Below, piece after piece: positions 9,175 to 17,809 of a DNA stretch of 64,000 nt. Position numbers and translations under genes: made by a program. The DNA is from Micromonospora radicis. GTDB taxonomy: Bacteria; Actinomycetota; Actinomycetes; Mycobacteriales; Micromonosporaceae. The DNA lies in the NCBI RefSeq assembly GCF_003583405.1, contig NZ_QXEC01000001.1:186001-250000 (forward strand), written 5' to 3'. Position 1 is the first letter of the stretch, and every line of letters starts with the position of its first letter. The notes beneath the pieces were generated by a model. The model saw nothing but the letters and a program-made list of their open reading frames with translations. It made no database searches and was not told the DNA's origin.

Positions 9175-9294
9175 GCCACCGAGCGTCGGGGTGGGCGAGG
9201 GCGGGGACCAGCCGCGCGGTGTCACCGGTCGGCCGGGCGTTCCGCCCGGCCGACCCGGGCACCTCGGCGGGTCCACCGGTGCGCCGGTGGGCTC

Positions 9295-9300
9295 TACCCT
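9295..9300 (+). promoter_or_regulatory. -10 element driving a leaderless kinase mRNA
   Basis: TACCCT is followed after 7 nt by the GTG at 9308. Transcription would begin at or next to the start codon. No Shine-Dalgarno is present, which supports leaderless initiation. Confidence 0.65.
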
Positions 9301-9307
9301 GGCGACC

Positions 9308-10465
9308 GTGGTGGCGGACGCGGCGGTGCCGGGCAGCGGGCGGACCCTGTCCCGCGCCCGGGCCGCGACCCTGCTCTCCCTCGCCTCGGGCATGGCCGGC
9401 ACGCTGCTCCTGCCGGCGGTCGGGCTGGCCCGGGAACCGGACGGTTGGCGGGTCGCCTCCGGCGCGCTCGCCCTCGCCGCGTTCGCGCTGGTGCTGGCGG
9501 CGGCGCTGTACGCCGTGGTGACGCCCGACGAGGCCGGCATCCGGCGCCGGTGGCTGCGGTTGGGCTACGGCACCGTGGCGGTGCTCAGCGTGCCGCTCGT
9601 CGGGCCGGTCGGCGGCACCGCCTGGCCCACCTGGGCCTGGTTCGGCGCGGCCCTGGTCGGCGGGGTTCCGTTGCTGGCCCCGTTCCGGCTGGTGCTGCCG
9701 GCGACGCTCGCCGCCGTCGTGGTGTCCGGGGCGGTCGGCTGGTTCATCGGCCCGGCGGTCGGCCGGTCGGTGCTGATCACCGGCTCGGTCGGCCTCGGCA
9801 TCGCCCTGGTGAACGGCTTCCAGGTGTGGTTCTGGCGGCTGCTCGTGCAGGCCGAGCAGGGGCGGGCCGCGCAGGCTCGGCTGGTCGCCGCGCAGGAGCG
9901 GCTGCGTTTCGCCGGTGACGTGCACGACCTGCTCGGGCACCACCTGACCGTGATCGCGCTGAAGGCCGAACTGGCGGCCCGGCTGGCCGCCGACGACCCG
10001 GCACGGGCCGGCCGGGAGGCGAGCGAGGCGCAGCGGCTGGCCGCCACGGCGCTGACCGAACTGCGCCGTACCGTGCACGGGTACCGCCGGGTCGACCTCG
10101 CCGAACAGCTCACCGCCGTCGGGGAGGTGCTGCGCTCCTCCGGGGTGCGGTGCACGGTCGTGCCGCCGGTCGGTGAGTTGCCGGCGGAGGCGGCGACCCA
10201 ACTCGCGGCGGTGCTCCGCGAGGCCGGCACCAACGTGCTGCGGCACAGCCGGGCCGGCTGGTGCCGGATCGAGATCGTCCAGGAGGAGGGCGTCGCGCGG
10301 ATGACCGTGACCAACGACGGAGTGGCCGACTCGGCGGCACCGGACCGGCACAGCCACGGCCTGCGCGGCCTGGCCGACCGCCTCGCCACCACCGGTGGGC
10401 AGCTGCGGACCCGCCGGGCCGACGGCGTCTTCGCCGTCGAGGCGACCGTGCCGACCGCCGCATGA
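9308..10465 (+). CDS. NarL-family sensor histidine kinase (DesK-like)
   Basis: About 385 residues. The N-terminal half contains about five to six membrane segments and no large extracellular domain, as in DesK-type sensors of membrane state. A HisKA_3 dimerisation domain has the phospho-acceptor His206 in GDVHDLLGHHLTV. It is followed by a HATPase_c domain with EAGTNVLRHSRAG (N box) and HGLRGLADRL (G box). GTG 9308 is chosen for the -10 spacing. The stop overlaps the ATG of the response regulator (ATGA), so the two are translationally coupled. Confidence 0.9.
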   Translation: MVADAAVPGSGRTLSRARAATLLSLASGMAGTLLLPAVGLAREPDGWRVASGALALAAFALVLAAALYAVVTPDEAGIRRRWLRLGYGTVAVLSVPLVGPVGGTAWPTWAWFGAALVGGVPLLAPFRLVLPATLAAVVVSGAVGWFIGPAVGRSVLITGSVGLGIALVNGFQVWFWRLLVQAEQGRAAQARLVAAQERLRFAGDVHDLLGHHLTVIALKAELAARLAADDPARAGREASEAQRLAATALTELRRTVHGYRRVDLAEQLTAVGEVLRSSGVRCTVVPPVGELPAEAATQLAAVLREAGTNVLRHSRAGWCRIEIVQEEGVARMTVTNDGVADSAAPDRHSHGLRGLADRLATTGGQLRTRRADGVFAVEATVPTAA

Positions 10466-11157
10466 CCGCCGCGGACCGGCCGACCGCCGACGGCGGCGCG
10501 ACCGTGGGGAGCCGCCGGAGCGTCGTGGGCGGCGGGACCGGTGACCGGCCGGTGATCCGGGTGCTGCTCGCCGACGACGAGGAGTTGATCCGTACCGCGC
10601 TGGCCGCCCTGCTCGACCTCGAGGCGGACCTCATGGTCGTGGCGCAGGCGGCCGACGGGGAGGCGGCGGTGACGGCGGCGCTGGCCCACCGGCCGGACGT
10701 GGCGGTGGTCGACCTGGCCATGCCCCGACGGGACGGGTTCGCGGTCGCCGCCGAACTGGCCCGGGCGGTGCCGGACTGCGCGGTGGTCATCCTGACCGGT
10801 CAGGGGCGGCCCCCGCACCTGGCCCGGGCGCTGGCCGCCGGGGCCCGGGGCTTCCTGCCCAAGGGCGCCCCCGGCGGCGCGCTGGCCGACGTGATCCGCC
10901 GGGTGCACGCCGGTGGCCGGTACGTCGACCCGGCGCTCGCGGCCGACGCGCTCACCATTCCGCCGTGCCCGCTGACGCCCCGGGAACTGGAGACGCTGCG
11001 CCTGGCCGGGGACGGCGCACCGGTCGCCACGATCGCCCGCCGCGCACACCTGTCCACCGGCACGGTCCGCAACTACCTGGCCCTCGCGGTGCAGAAGCTG
11101 GGCGTGGAGAGTCGCGCCGAGGCGCTCCGGGTGGCCCGCGAGTACGGCTGGCTGTGA
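10462..11157 (+). CDS. NarL/FixJ-family response regulator, partner of the upstream kinase
   Basis: About 231 residues. A roughly 30-residue variable N-terminus precedes a receiver domain beginning IRVLLADDEELIRTAL. The phospho-acceptor is Asp84 in VVDLAMPRRDG, with a conserved Lys in GFLPKGAP. A C-terminal LuxR-type helix-turn-helix contains LTPRELETLRLAGDG and LSTGTVRNYLALAVQKLG. It overlaps the kinase gene by 4 nt. Likely targets include the divergent membrane protein gene at 8308. Confidence 0.92.
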   Translation: MTAADRPTADGGATVGSRRSVVGGGTGDRPVIRVLLADDEELIRTALAALLDLEADLMVVAQAADGEAAVTAALAHRPDVAVVDLAMPRRDGFAVAAELARAVPDCAVVILTGQGRPPHLARALAAGARGFLPKGAPGGALADVIRRVHAGGRYVDPALAADALTIPPCPLTPRELETLRLAGDGAPVATIARRAHLSTGTVRNYLALAVQKLGVESRAEALRVAREYGWL

Positions 11158-11303
11158 GCCCGCCGGTCGGTACGGGGTCGGGTATCCGGTCTGCCTCCTT
11201 GTGGAGTAGATAGGAGGATTGTTCGGGCTCCTCCCGCAAAACGTGCTTACGGTGTCGCTGAGGGTGACGTACGCCGTGTGTAGCGACGGGAGAGGACCCG
11301 ATC

Positions 11304-12260
11304 ATGCGCTTGCCCAGCCGTAGCCCGGGACATCGGTCCGGTCCTCCCGCGGCGCCCGCCCGCCGCCGCCCTCGTGGCCCGGCCCGGCCGCCGGCCGCGA
11401 CCGAGCCGGATCTGGACGCGTACCGCGACGCCGTCGCCGAACTGCTGGTCGAGGTGGGCGCGCTGGCCGGGGCGAGCAGCACCAAGGCCCGGCAGCTCCT
11501 GATCGACCAGCGGCTGCGCGAGCCCGCCATCGCCGCGGTGCTCGACGCCACCAGCCAGGGGCTGGTCGGTGCCCGGGAGACGCTGCTGCTGGAGATGGCC
11601 CGCTACCAGCCCAATGCGCGCAGCTCCGCCGCGGACCTGACCGCGCTGGTGCGGATCTATCTGCTCTCCCGCATCGACGTGATGTGGTGGCGCGACGCCG
11701 GCACCTTCCTCACCGACACCGAGGTGCATCACAGCGCGGAACTGGTCGACCTGGAGTGGCTGCGGCGCCGGGACCTGCTGCGGTTCCGCTACACCGAGCA
11801 GCCCCGGAACCTGGCCGGTCGGGGAGTGCGGGCGCTGCGCCGACGGCTGCTGCCCGACGCCACACCGCGTACCGCCGGACTGCTGTTCCGCCGGGCCCGT
11901 CGGGAGGTGGTCGCCCTGCTCAACGACATCGGCCGCGAGTTCACCGCGGCCACCCCGGCGGGTACGCCGCCGTTGTGGGTGACCAGCCTGGTACGCAGTG
12001 CCGAACACCAGTACCGGCTGCGCCGCCTGGGGTACGCCGCGATGGTGCCCAGCGGCCACTGCCTGGGCTGGGCGGTGGACCTGGAGATGGAGTGGTACCG
12101 CCGCTTCGGCGCGCGGGACGTGCTGGCCGGGCTGCTGCTGAACCGGCAGCGCGCCGGTGAGATCAACGTGGTCGACGAGGGGCAGGCCTGGCACGTCTGC
12201 CTCGCGCCGGCCGCGACGCTGCGGCTGCGCCGGGCGTACGAAGCCGAGATGGGGATCTGA
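11304..12260 (+). CDS. Putative zinc peptidase with an M15/VanY-like active-site pattern (DUF5715-like)
   Basis: 318 residues. A Pro/Arg-rich N-terminus of about 33 residues is followed by a helical region and a C-terminal catalytic-looking domain. VPSGHCLGWAVDL supplies His252 and Asp259, and DEGQAWHV supplies Glu292 and His297. Together these match the SxHxxGxAxD...WH zinc/active-site layout of M15 D-Ala-D-Ala peptidases and the related DUF5715 group. No signal peptide or membrane segment is visible, so it is probably cytoplasmic, which is unusual for a wall peptidase. It ends 3 nt before the asparagine-synthetase-like gene and is surely co-transcribed. Substrate is unknown. Confidence 0.65.
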   Translation: MRLPSRSPGHRSGPPAAPARRRPRGPARPPAATEPDLDAYRDAVAELLVEVGALAGASSTKARQLLIDQRLREPAIAAVLDATSQGLVGARETLLLEMARYQPNARSSAADLTALVRIYLLSRIDVMWWRDAGTFLTDTEVHHSAELVDLEWLRRRDLLRFRYTEQPRNLAGRGVRALRRRLLPDATPRTAGLLFRRARREVVALLNDIGREFTAATPAGTPPLWVTSLVRSAEHQYRLRRLGYAAMVPSGHCLGWAVDLEMEWYRRFGARDVLAGLLLNRQRAGEINVVDEGQAWHVCLAPAATLRLRRAYEAEMGI

Positions 12261-12263
12261 GCG

Positions 12264-13874
12264 ATGTGTGGGGTCCTGCTCAGTCTCGGCCCGGAGGCCG
12301 ACCCGGCGATCTTCCGCCGGATGCTCGCCACCCTGTCCCCGCGCGGCGAGGTCACCGAGACGCGGTACGAGACCGGCCTGCTCGCCGGTGTCCGGCGGCT
12401 GCGGGTGGTGGACCGCGACCGGGCGGTGCAGCCCTGGGTCTCCGCCGACGAGCGGTGGGTGCTCTGCTACAACGGCGAGGTCTTCAACCACCACGAGTTG
12501 CGCGCCGAGCTCAGCGCCCTGGGGCACCGGTTCCGCAGCGCCAGCGACACCGAGGTGGTGCTCGCCGCCTTCGAACACTGGGGTGAGCAGCTGGTGACGC
12601 GGCTGCGCGGCGAGTACGCCTTCGCCATCGTGGAACGGGCCACCGGCCGCGCGTACCTGGTGCGGGATCCGCTCGGCGTGAAGCCGCTGTACTGGTCGCG
12701 GACGCCGGGTTGCCTGCACCTGGCCAGCGAGGTCAAGGCACTGGTCCGCGCGGGCGCGCCGGTGGTCGAGGTGCCGCCGGGCCACCACGGCTGGGCCGAC
12801 GCCGACGGTCAGGTCGAGTTGCGCCCGTACGTGGACCTGCTCTCCCTCGGCGCGGGCCTGCCGATGGTGGCGGACCCGGACGAGGCCGCCCGGCTCGTGC
12901 GTACCGCGCTCACCGACAGCATCCGGGTGCGGCTGGACACCGACCTCCCGGTGGGCGTGGTGCTCTCCGGCGGCCTGGACAGCTCGCTGGTGCTGCTGCA
13001 CGCGGCCGCGCTGCACCCGGACTGTGTCGCGGTCACCGTCGGGGTGCCGGAGAGCCCCGACGTGGCGTACGCCCGGCGACTGGCCCGCGACCTCGGTGTC
13101 CGGCACGAGGTGGTCGAGCTGCGCCCGCGCGACATCCGGCTGACCGACGTACGTGAGGCGATCAGAATCTCCGAGCTGACCGAGTACGGCGACATCATCA
13201 ACGCGGTCGTCTCGGTGCCGATCTTCCGCCGGCTGGCCGAGCTGGGGATCAAGGTGGTGCTCACCGGGGACGGCTCGGACGAACTCTTCGGCGGCTACCC
13301 GATGTACCACGAGGTCGGACCGGAGGCGTCCCGCCGGCTGTTCCTGCACAAGATCCGCAACCTCTGCCGGACCGAGTTGCAGCGGGTGGACCGCACCAGC
13401 ATGGGGTTCGGGGTGGAGGCCCGGGTGCCCTTCCTCGACCTGGCGCTGGTCGAGTTGGCGATGCGGCTGCCGATCGGGCTGAAGATGTGCGCGGGGCAGG
13501 AGAAGTGGATCGTCCGGCGGGCCTTCGCCGACCTGCTGCCCGACTACATCCGGCGCCGGCCGAAGAACCCGATGTCGTACTCCTCCGGGCTGCACGAGCG
13601 GGCCCGGTTGTACAAGCCGCTCTTCGCCCGGCTGCACCGCTCGTTCGGCTACCACCTGCTGGAACCGGTCCGGCGGGACTTCGACAGCGTGCTGATGCGC
13701 TGCGACAACGACCTGGACGCGGCGATCGCCGCCGGTCGGGCACGTCCGGACTACACGGTGCTCGAACACGCCCGTGACCTGGTCGGCGCGGCCCGCTGGA
13801 ACGCCGCGCCGATGGTGCGTCGGCTGGTCTCGCCGCGTCGCAACCGGGGCGACGAGGCGCCGTTGCCCGGCTGA
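12264..13874 (+). CDS. Asparagine synthetase B-type glutamine-dependent amidotransferase
   Basis: 536 residues. The class II glutaminase domain has the nucleophile Cys2 after Met removal (MCGVLL), with CYNGEVFNH and SDTEVVLAAF. The synthetase domain has the ATP-pyrophosphatase loop VLSGGLDSSL, then TGDGSDELFGGY, MGFGVEARVPFLD and GQEKWIVRRAF. All key residues for glutamine hydrolysis and aspartyl/acyl adenylation are present, so it is probably active. It could make free asparagine. Pairing with an M15-like peptidase suggests it may instead amidate a peptide or cell-wall precursor carboxylate, as LtsA does in Corynebacterium. That second role is inference. Confidence 0.9.
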   Translation: MCGVLLSLGPEADPAIFRRMLATLSPRGEVTETRYETGLLAGVRRLRVVDRDRAVQPWVSADERWVLCYNGEVFNHHELRAELSALGHRFRSASDTEVVLAAFEHWGEQLVTRLRGEYAFAIVERATGRAYLVRDPLGVKPLYWSRTPGCLHLASEVKALVRAGAPVVEVPPGHHGWADADGQVELRPYVDLLSLGAGLPMVADPDEAARLVRTALTDSIRVRLDTDLPVGVVLSGGLDSSLVLLHAAALHPDCVAVTVGVPESPDVAYARRLARDLGVRHEVVELRPRDIRLTDVREAIRISELTEYGDIINAVVSVPIFRRLAELGIKVVLTGDGSDELFGGYPMYHEVGPEASRRLFLHKIRNLCRTELQRVDRTSMGFGVEARVPFLDLALVELAMRLPIGLKMCAGQEKWIVRRAFADLLPDYIRRRPKNPMSYSSGLHERARLYKPLFARLHRSFGYHLLEPVRRDFDSVLMRCDNDLDAAIAAGRARPDYTVLEHARDLVGAARWNAAPMVRRLVSPRRNRGDEAPLPG

Positions 13875-13954
13875 CCCCGGCCGGACCGTCGGTCGCGGTC
13901 GTGGTCTCCGGAGCCGCCCGCCGCACAGTCGGCGGCGCGGAAGACGGGGTCGGC

Positions 13955-15184
13955 TCAGCCGGTGAGCAGGAGAGCGCCGACGGCGGCGAGCGTGCCGAGC
14001 GTGGCCAGTACGGTGCTGGTGGCCAGGAACCGGCCCAGCGGGATCTTCACCCGCGCCGCCCGGCAGCGTTCCAGCCACAGCAGGGTGGCCAGCGACGCCC
14101 ACGGCAGGGCCAACGGCCCCACGTTGGTGCCGACCAGGAGGGCGAGCAGGCGCTGCCGGTCGCCGACCGGCAGGACCGTCTCACCGGCGAGGTAGGCGGG
14201 CAGGTTGTTCACCAGGTTGGCCAGCAGCGCGCCGGTGCCGCCCGCGCGCAGTACGCCGGCCACCCCGCCCTCGTCCCCGGCGAGCCGGGCGACCAGGTCG
14301 TTGAGCCCGTGCTGGCCGATCGTCTGGATCACCAGGAACAGCCCGGTGACGAAGACCAGCAGCCGCCACGGCAGCAGCGCCGGGCGCAACGTGCCGGGGG
14401 AGCGGACGGCGAAGCCGAGGAGCAGGAGTCCGGTGGCGACCGCCGAGGCGAGCCCGACCGGCGCCCCGGCCAGGATGCCGCCGACGAACAGCAGGCAGGC
14501 GGCGAGCGCCGTCCGGTACAGCACCGGATCGGCGGGGCGGTGTACCGGCGGCGCGGGGAACCGGCCGCCGGCCGGCCGGTCACGTCGCCACCAGAGGTAC
14601 CAGAGCAGGATGATGGTGACCGCGAGCACGGCCAGTTGGGGCAGCCACATGACGGCCGCGTAGGCCAGCGGGTCGAGCCCGATCCGCTCGGCGGCCAGCA
14701 GGTTGGTCAGGTTGGAGACCGGCAACAGCAGGCTCGCCGTGTTCGCCAGCCAGACCGTGGTGATCGCCAGCGGCGCCACCGCCGTGCGCAGGGTGACCGC
14801 CAGGGTGACCATCACCGGGGTGAGCAGCACCGCCGTGGTGTCCAGGTTCAGCACGATGGTGGTCAGCGCGGCGAAACCCACACAGAGCGCGAACAGCGCC
14901 AGCCAGCGGCCCCGCGCCGCGACGGCCAGCCGGGTGGCGAGCACGTCGAAGACACCGGCGGCCGCGGTCAGTTCGGCCAGCACCACCACGGTGCCGAGGA
15001 AGAGCAGCAGGGGCACGACACGGGCGAGGGTGTCGGCGGCGGCGGCGCGCGGCAGCAGTCCGGTCGCCACGCAGGCGGCACCGGCCACCGCGAGCGCGAT
15101 GGCGATCACGTCGAGCGGGTGGGGTCGGCGTCGGCCGTCGGCCGGCCGGTTCGGGGCGGGCGGGGCGTCCCCGGATGCGGTCAC
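13955..15184 (-). CDS. ArsB/SLC13-superfamily inner-membrane permease
   Basis: 409 residues with about eleven membrane segments. Ion-transporter superfamily hallmarks are the paired hairpins LNLDTTAVLLTPV and NTASLLLPVSNLTN in the first half, and ANLVNNLPAYL and GTNVGPLALPWASL in the second. These resemble ArsB/ArsP-type and related anion permeases. Substrate cannot be read from the sequence. No ars regulator or reductase is adjacent, so an arsenite role is not supported by context. Confidence 0.8.
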   Translation of the reverse strand: MTASGDAPPAPNRPADGRRRPHPLDVIAIALAVAGAACVATGLLPRAAAADTLARVVPLLLFLGTVVVLAELTAAAGVFDVLATRLAVAARGRWLALFALCVGFAALTTIVLNLDTTAVLLTPVMVTLAVTLRTAVAPLAITTVWLANTASLLLPVSNLTNLLAAERIGLDPLAYAAVMWLPQLAVLAVTIILLWYLWWRRDRPAGGRFPAPPVHRPADPVLYRTALAACLLFVGGILAGAPVGLASAVATGLLLLGFAVRSPGTLRPALLPWRLLVFVTGLFLVIQTIGQHGLNDLVARLAGDEGGVAGVLRAGGTGALLANLVNNLPAYLAGETVLPVGDRQRLLALLVGTNVGPLALPWASLATLLWLERCRAARVKIPLGRFLATSTVLATLGTLAAVGALLLTG

Positions 15185-15282
15185 GGCTGGTCATCCTCAC
15201 ACGCCCGGCGTACTGCTGCGGTTTCGACGCCGCTGCCGGTGACGGCGGGCACGGCCGGCCGCGCCGGTGCGGCTGTCCCGGC

Positions 15283-16662
15283 TCAGCCGGCGCCGTTGCC
15301 GGCGCCCGGTCCGGACCCGGTGTCGTCGTCGGGCGGCGCGGTGGTCGGCGGCGGTGGGGCCGTCGTCGGCGTGTGCGGCTCCCCGCTCGGCGTGCCGGGG
15401 CCCGTCGGGGAGGGGCTGCTCGGCTCCGGATCGGGCGACTCGGGCGGGTTCGACTCGGTGGGCTCCGGGGTGCTCGGCGTCGGCGTCGGCGAATCGGTCG
15501 GCTTCGCCGTCGAGTTGGCCGGCCGCAACGGCGGAGCCTGCGCGGGACCGGTGTCCGTCTCGATCGGTGCCGGCGCGTCCTCGGTCGGTGCCTCAGCCGC
15601 CGGTGGACTGCTCGGCAGCTTCACTGCCGGGGTGTTGGCCTCGCGTGCCGCGCCGAGCGCGGTGCCGAGCGCGACCAGGCCCACCACCACCGCGGTGAGC
15701 GCGCCGACCAGGGTGCCCCGACCACGCCGACGGCCGACCGGAGCCGTGTCGAACTCCGTGTTGTCGGCCCGGGTGTTCGGGCCCGCGTCGCGCACCATCG
15801 CGGCGGCCGGGACCATCGCCGTCGGCATCGAACCGTCCGAGACGGCGGCCCGGGCCGCCTCCGCCATCGCCGCGCCGCTGCTGAACCGCGCGGTCGGCTC
15901 CTTGGCCAGTGCCTGCCCGACCAGGGCCCGAACCGCCTCCGGGATGTCGTGCGGCAGTTCCGGGGGCGGATCGTCAAGATGCCGGACGGCGACCTGGAGG
16001 GGATTGTCGCCGGTGAACGGCGGGCTGCCGGTCAGGCAGCAGTACGCGACCGCGCCGAGCGCGTACAGGTCGGTCGCGCCGGACACCGGCCGGCCGGCGG
16101 CCTGCTCGGGCGCCATGTACAGCGCGGTGCCGGGCACCGCGTTGGTGCTGGTGATGCTGGTCACGTTGGTCGACCGGGCGACACCGAAGTCGACGAGGAC
16201 GACGCTGCCGTCCTCCTGTACCAGCAGGTTGCTCGGCTTCACGTCGCGGTGCACGATGCCGCCGAGGTGCGCCGCGTGCAGCGCCTGCGCCACCTGGGCC
16301 ACCACCGACATGGTCTGGCCGACGTCCAGGCGACCCTCGGCCTCGATCCGCTTCGACAGCGGCTGGCCGGTGACGAACTCCATCACCAGGTAGTCGGCGT
16401 GCCCCCCGCCCGGTAGCTCGTCCTCGCCGCAGTCGAAGACCTGCACGATGCCGGGATGGCGCAGCGCCGCCATGATCCGGGCCTCGGCGCGGAACCGGGC
16501 GATGAAGTCGGGGTCGGACACCAGGGAGGGCAGCAGCACCTTGACCGCGACCTGCCGGCCGAGGATCAGGTCGGTGCCGCGCCAGACGTCACCCATGCCG
16601 CCGGTGGCGACACGTTCGTCCAAGCGGTACCGGCCGCTGAGTACGACCTCCGAAGACAACAC
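15283..16662 (-). CDS. Membrane Ser/Thr protein kinase (PknB-like) with a Pro/Thr-rich extracellular tail, no PASTA domain
   Basis: About 459 residues. The kinase domain (residues about 8-265) has the Gly-rich loop ATGGMGDVW, VAVKVL, HRDVKPSN, DFGVAR and APEQAAG. A juxtamembrane linker and one membrane helix (GTLVGALTAVVVGLVALG, about residue 330) follow. The final roughly 110 residues are Pro/Ser/Thr/Glu-rich and lack PASTA repeats, so this is not the canonical wall-sensing PknB. The GTG at 16662 sits 6 nt after a TACGGT -10 box on the reverse strand and has no Shine-Dalgarno, consistent with a leaderless transcript. It phosphorylates Ser/Thr of unknown targets. Confidence 0.92.
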   Translation of the reverse strand: MLSSEVVLSGRYRLDERVATGGMGDVWRGTDLILGRQVAVKVLLPSLVSDPDFIARFRAEARIMAALRHPGIVQVFDCGEDELPGGGHADYLVMEFVTGQPLSKRIEAEGRLDVGQTMSVVAQVAQALHAAHLGGIVHRDVKPSNLLVQEDGSVVLVDFGVARSTNVTSITSTNAVPGTALYMAPEQAAGRPVSGATDLYALGAVAYCCLTGSPPFTGDNPLQVAVRHLDDPPPELPHDIPEAVRALVGQALAKEPTARFSSGAAMAEAARAAVSDGSMPTAMVPAAAMVRDAGPNTRADNTEFDTAPVGRRRGRGTLVGALTAVVVGLVALGTALGAAREANTPAVKLPSSPPAAEAPTEDAPAPIETDTGPAQAPPLRPANSTAKPTDSPTPTPSTPEPTESNPPESPDPEPSSPSPTGPGTPSGEPHTPTTAPPPPTTAPPDDDTGSGPGAGNGAG

Positions 16663-17179
16663 GGCACCACCGTACCCACAGCGGCGTCGGCCGGCGCGCC
16701 GGCCGGGCCGGGTGGCGCGCACTCGGGTACCGGTGTCGCGGGCCGGGCCGGTCGTCGACGCCTACCGACCGCGACGGCCCGGTCGCGGCGAGTTGATCTT
16801 CTCTGGTGTGGTTCGTTGCCGGGTCGGCCATCGGCTCGGGGAGCGTCGTCCGATTCCCACCCGTTACGGCGAAACGCCCGGCGAGCGGGTAGACAATTGT
16901 CACTGTCGGCTCGGGCCGTGGTTGCCGCGCCCCGCGCCGGCTCCTAACGTTAACCCCGTCCCGGTCTCCTCGGGCGCCGCCGCAGTTTCGGCACTGGTGG
17001 TTGTGGTCGGCGGTACGGTCGGGAACAATCCGCTCCGGGCCACAGCGGTCCAGCAGCGAACAGGTCGACGGGGGCGGGGTGCGGGGGAACAGGTCCGGCC
17101 CGGGCACCGAACCCGCACCGAGTACGCCCACCGGGCAGACGTCCCGCGAGAGGACCGACAAGACGGAAGCGGCAAGGCC
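16663..17179. other. 517-bp intergenic region between the kinase and the ECF sigma gene
   Basis: No gene is supported here. It holds the leaderless promoter of the kinase (reverse -10 TACGGT near 16669-16674) and the promoter region of the sigma-factor operon. Two short palindromes stand out: GACAATTGTC at 16892-16901, and the AACGTTAAC stretch near 16947-16955. Either could be a regulator site or part of an autoregulated sigma-factor promoter; I cannot decide. Confidence 0.5.
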
Positions 17180-17809
17180 ATGACCGGTGAACTGAGTCAG
17201 GCCGTCGAGGCGGCCCAGGCCGGCGACGAGGAAGCCTTCCGCTTCCTCTACCGCAGCCTCCAGCCCGGACTGCTGCGCTACCTGACCGCTCTGGTCGGGG
17301 CGGATGCCGAGGACGTCGCGTCGGAGACATGGCTGCAGGTCGCCCGGGACCTGCCCAGATTCACCGGTGGGGAGTTCCGTGCCTGGGTCGTCACCATCGC
17401 CCGTAACCGGGCCATGGACCACCTGCGCCGACAGCGCCGCCGCCCCGCGCTCTCGGTGCCGGTTCAGGAGCTCAGTGAACTGGCCGGGGACGCCGACACC
17501 GCCGAACGGGCCGGCGAGAGCATCGGTACCGAGGCGGCGCTCGCGATGATCGCCAGCCTGCCGCCGCGGGAGGCCGAAGCGGTCCTGCTGCGGGCGGTCG
17601 TCGGGCTGGACGCCGAGACCGCCGGACGGGTGCTCGGTCGCCGGGCCGGAGCGGTCCGCACCGCCGCCCACCGCGGCCTGCGACGGCTGGCGCTGCTGCT
17701 CGACCAGCGCGCCGAGGAGGAGACCGCAGCCGAGTCGCCGGGTCCGCCACCGCGTCCCCGTACCGGCCCGTCCCAGCCGGCGCCGCACGCCGAACCGGTG
17801 GATGGTTGA
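17180..17809 (+). CDS. ECF-family RNA polymerase sigma factor
   Basis: About 209 residues. Sigma region 2 contains DAEDVASETWLQVARDLPRF and FRAWVVTIARNRAMDHLR. Region 4 contains LPPREAEAVLLRAVVGLDAETAGRVLG and GAVRTAAHRGLRRL. A disordered Pro-rich C-terminal tail of about 35 residues follows. The ATG at 17180 begins right where homology to ECF factors starts. The 3' end overlaps the next gene by 8 nt, which ties it to a membrane partner likely to act as anti-sigma factor. Confidence 0.92.
   Translation: MTGELSQAVEAAQAGDEEAFRFLYRSLQPGLLRYLTALVGADAEDVASETWLQVARDLPRFTGGEFRAWVVTIARNRAMDHLRRQRRRPALSVPVQELSELAGDADTAERAGESIGTEAALAMIASLPPREAEAVLLRAVVGLDAETAGRVLGRRAGAVRTAAHRGLRRLALLLDQRAEEETAAESPGPPPRPRTGPSQPAPHAEPVDG

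Noticed and set aside
11247..14102. Long reverse-strand open frame (951 codons) across the peptidase and asparagine-synthetase genes
   Set aside because: It is antisense to two well-supported genes, has low-complexity Arg/Gly/Gln composition and no domain. GC-rich third positions keep reverse frames open.
13955..15184. Arsenite resistance (arsB) assignment
   Set aside because: Only the superfamily pattern is supported. No arsR, arsC or related gene is adjacent, so the substrate is left open.
13901..16393. 830-codon plus-strand open frame
   Set aside because: It is antisense to the ArsB-like permease and the Ser/Thr kinase; composition is typical of a shadow frame.
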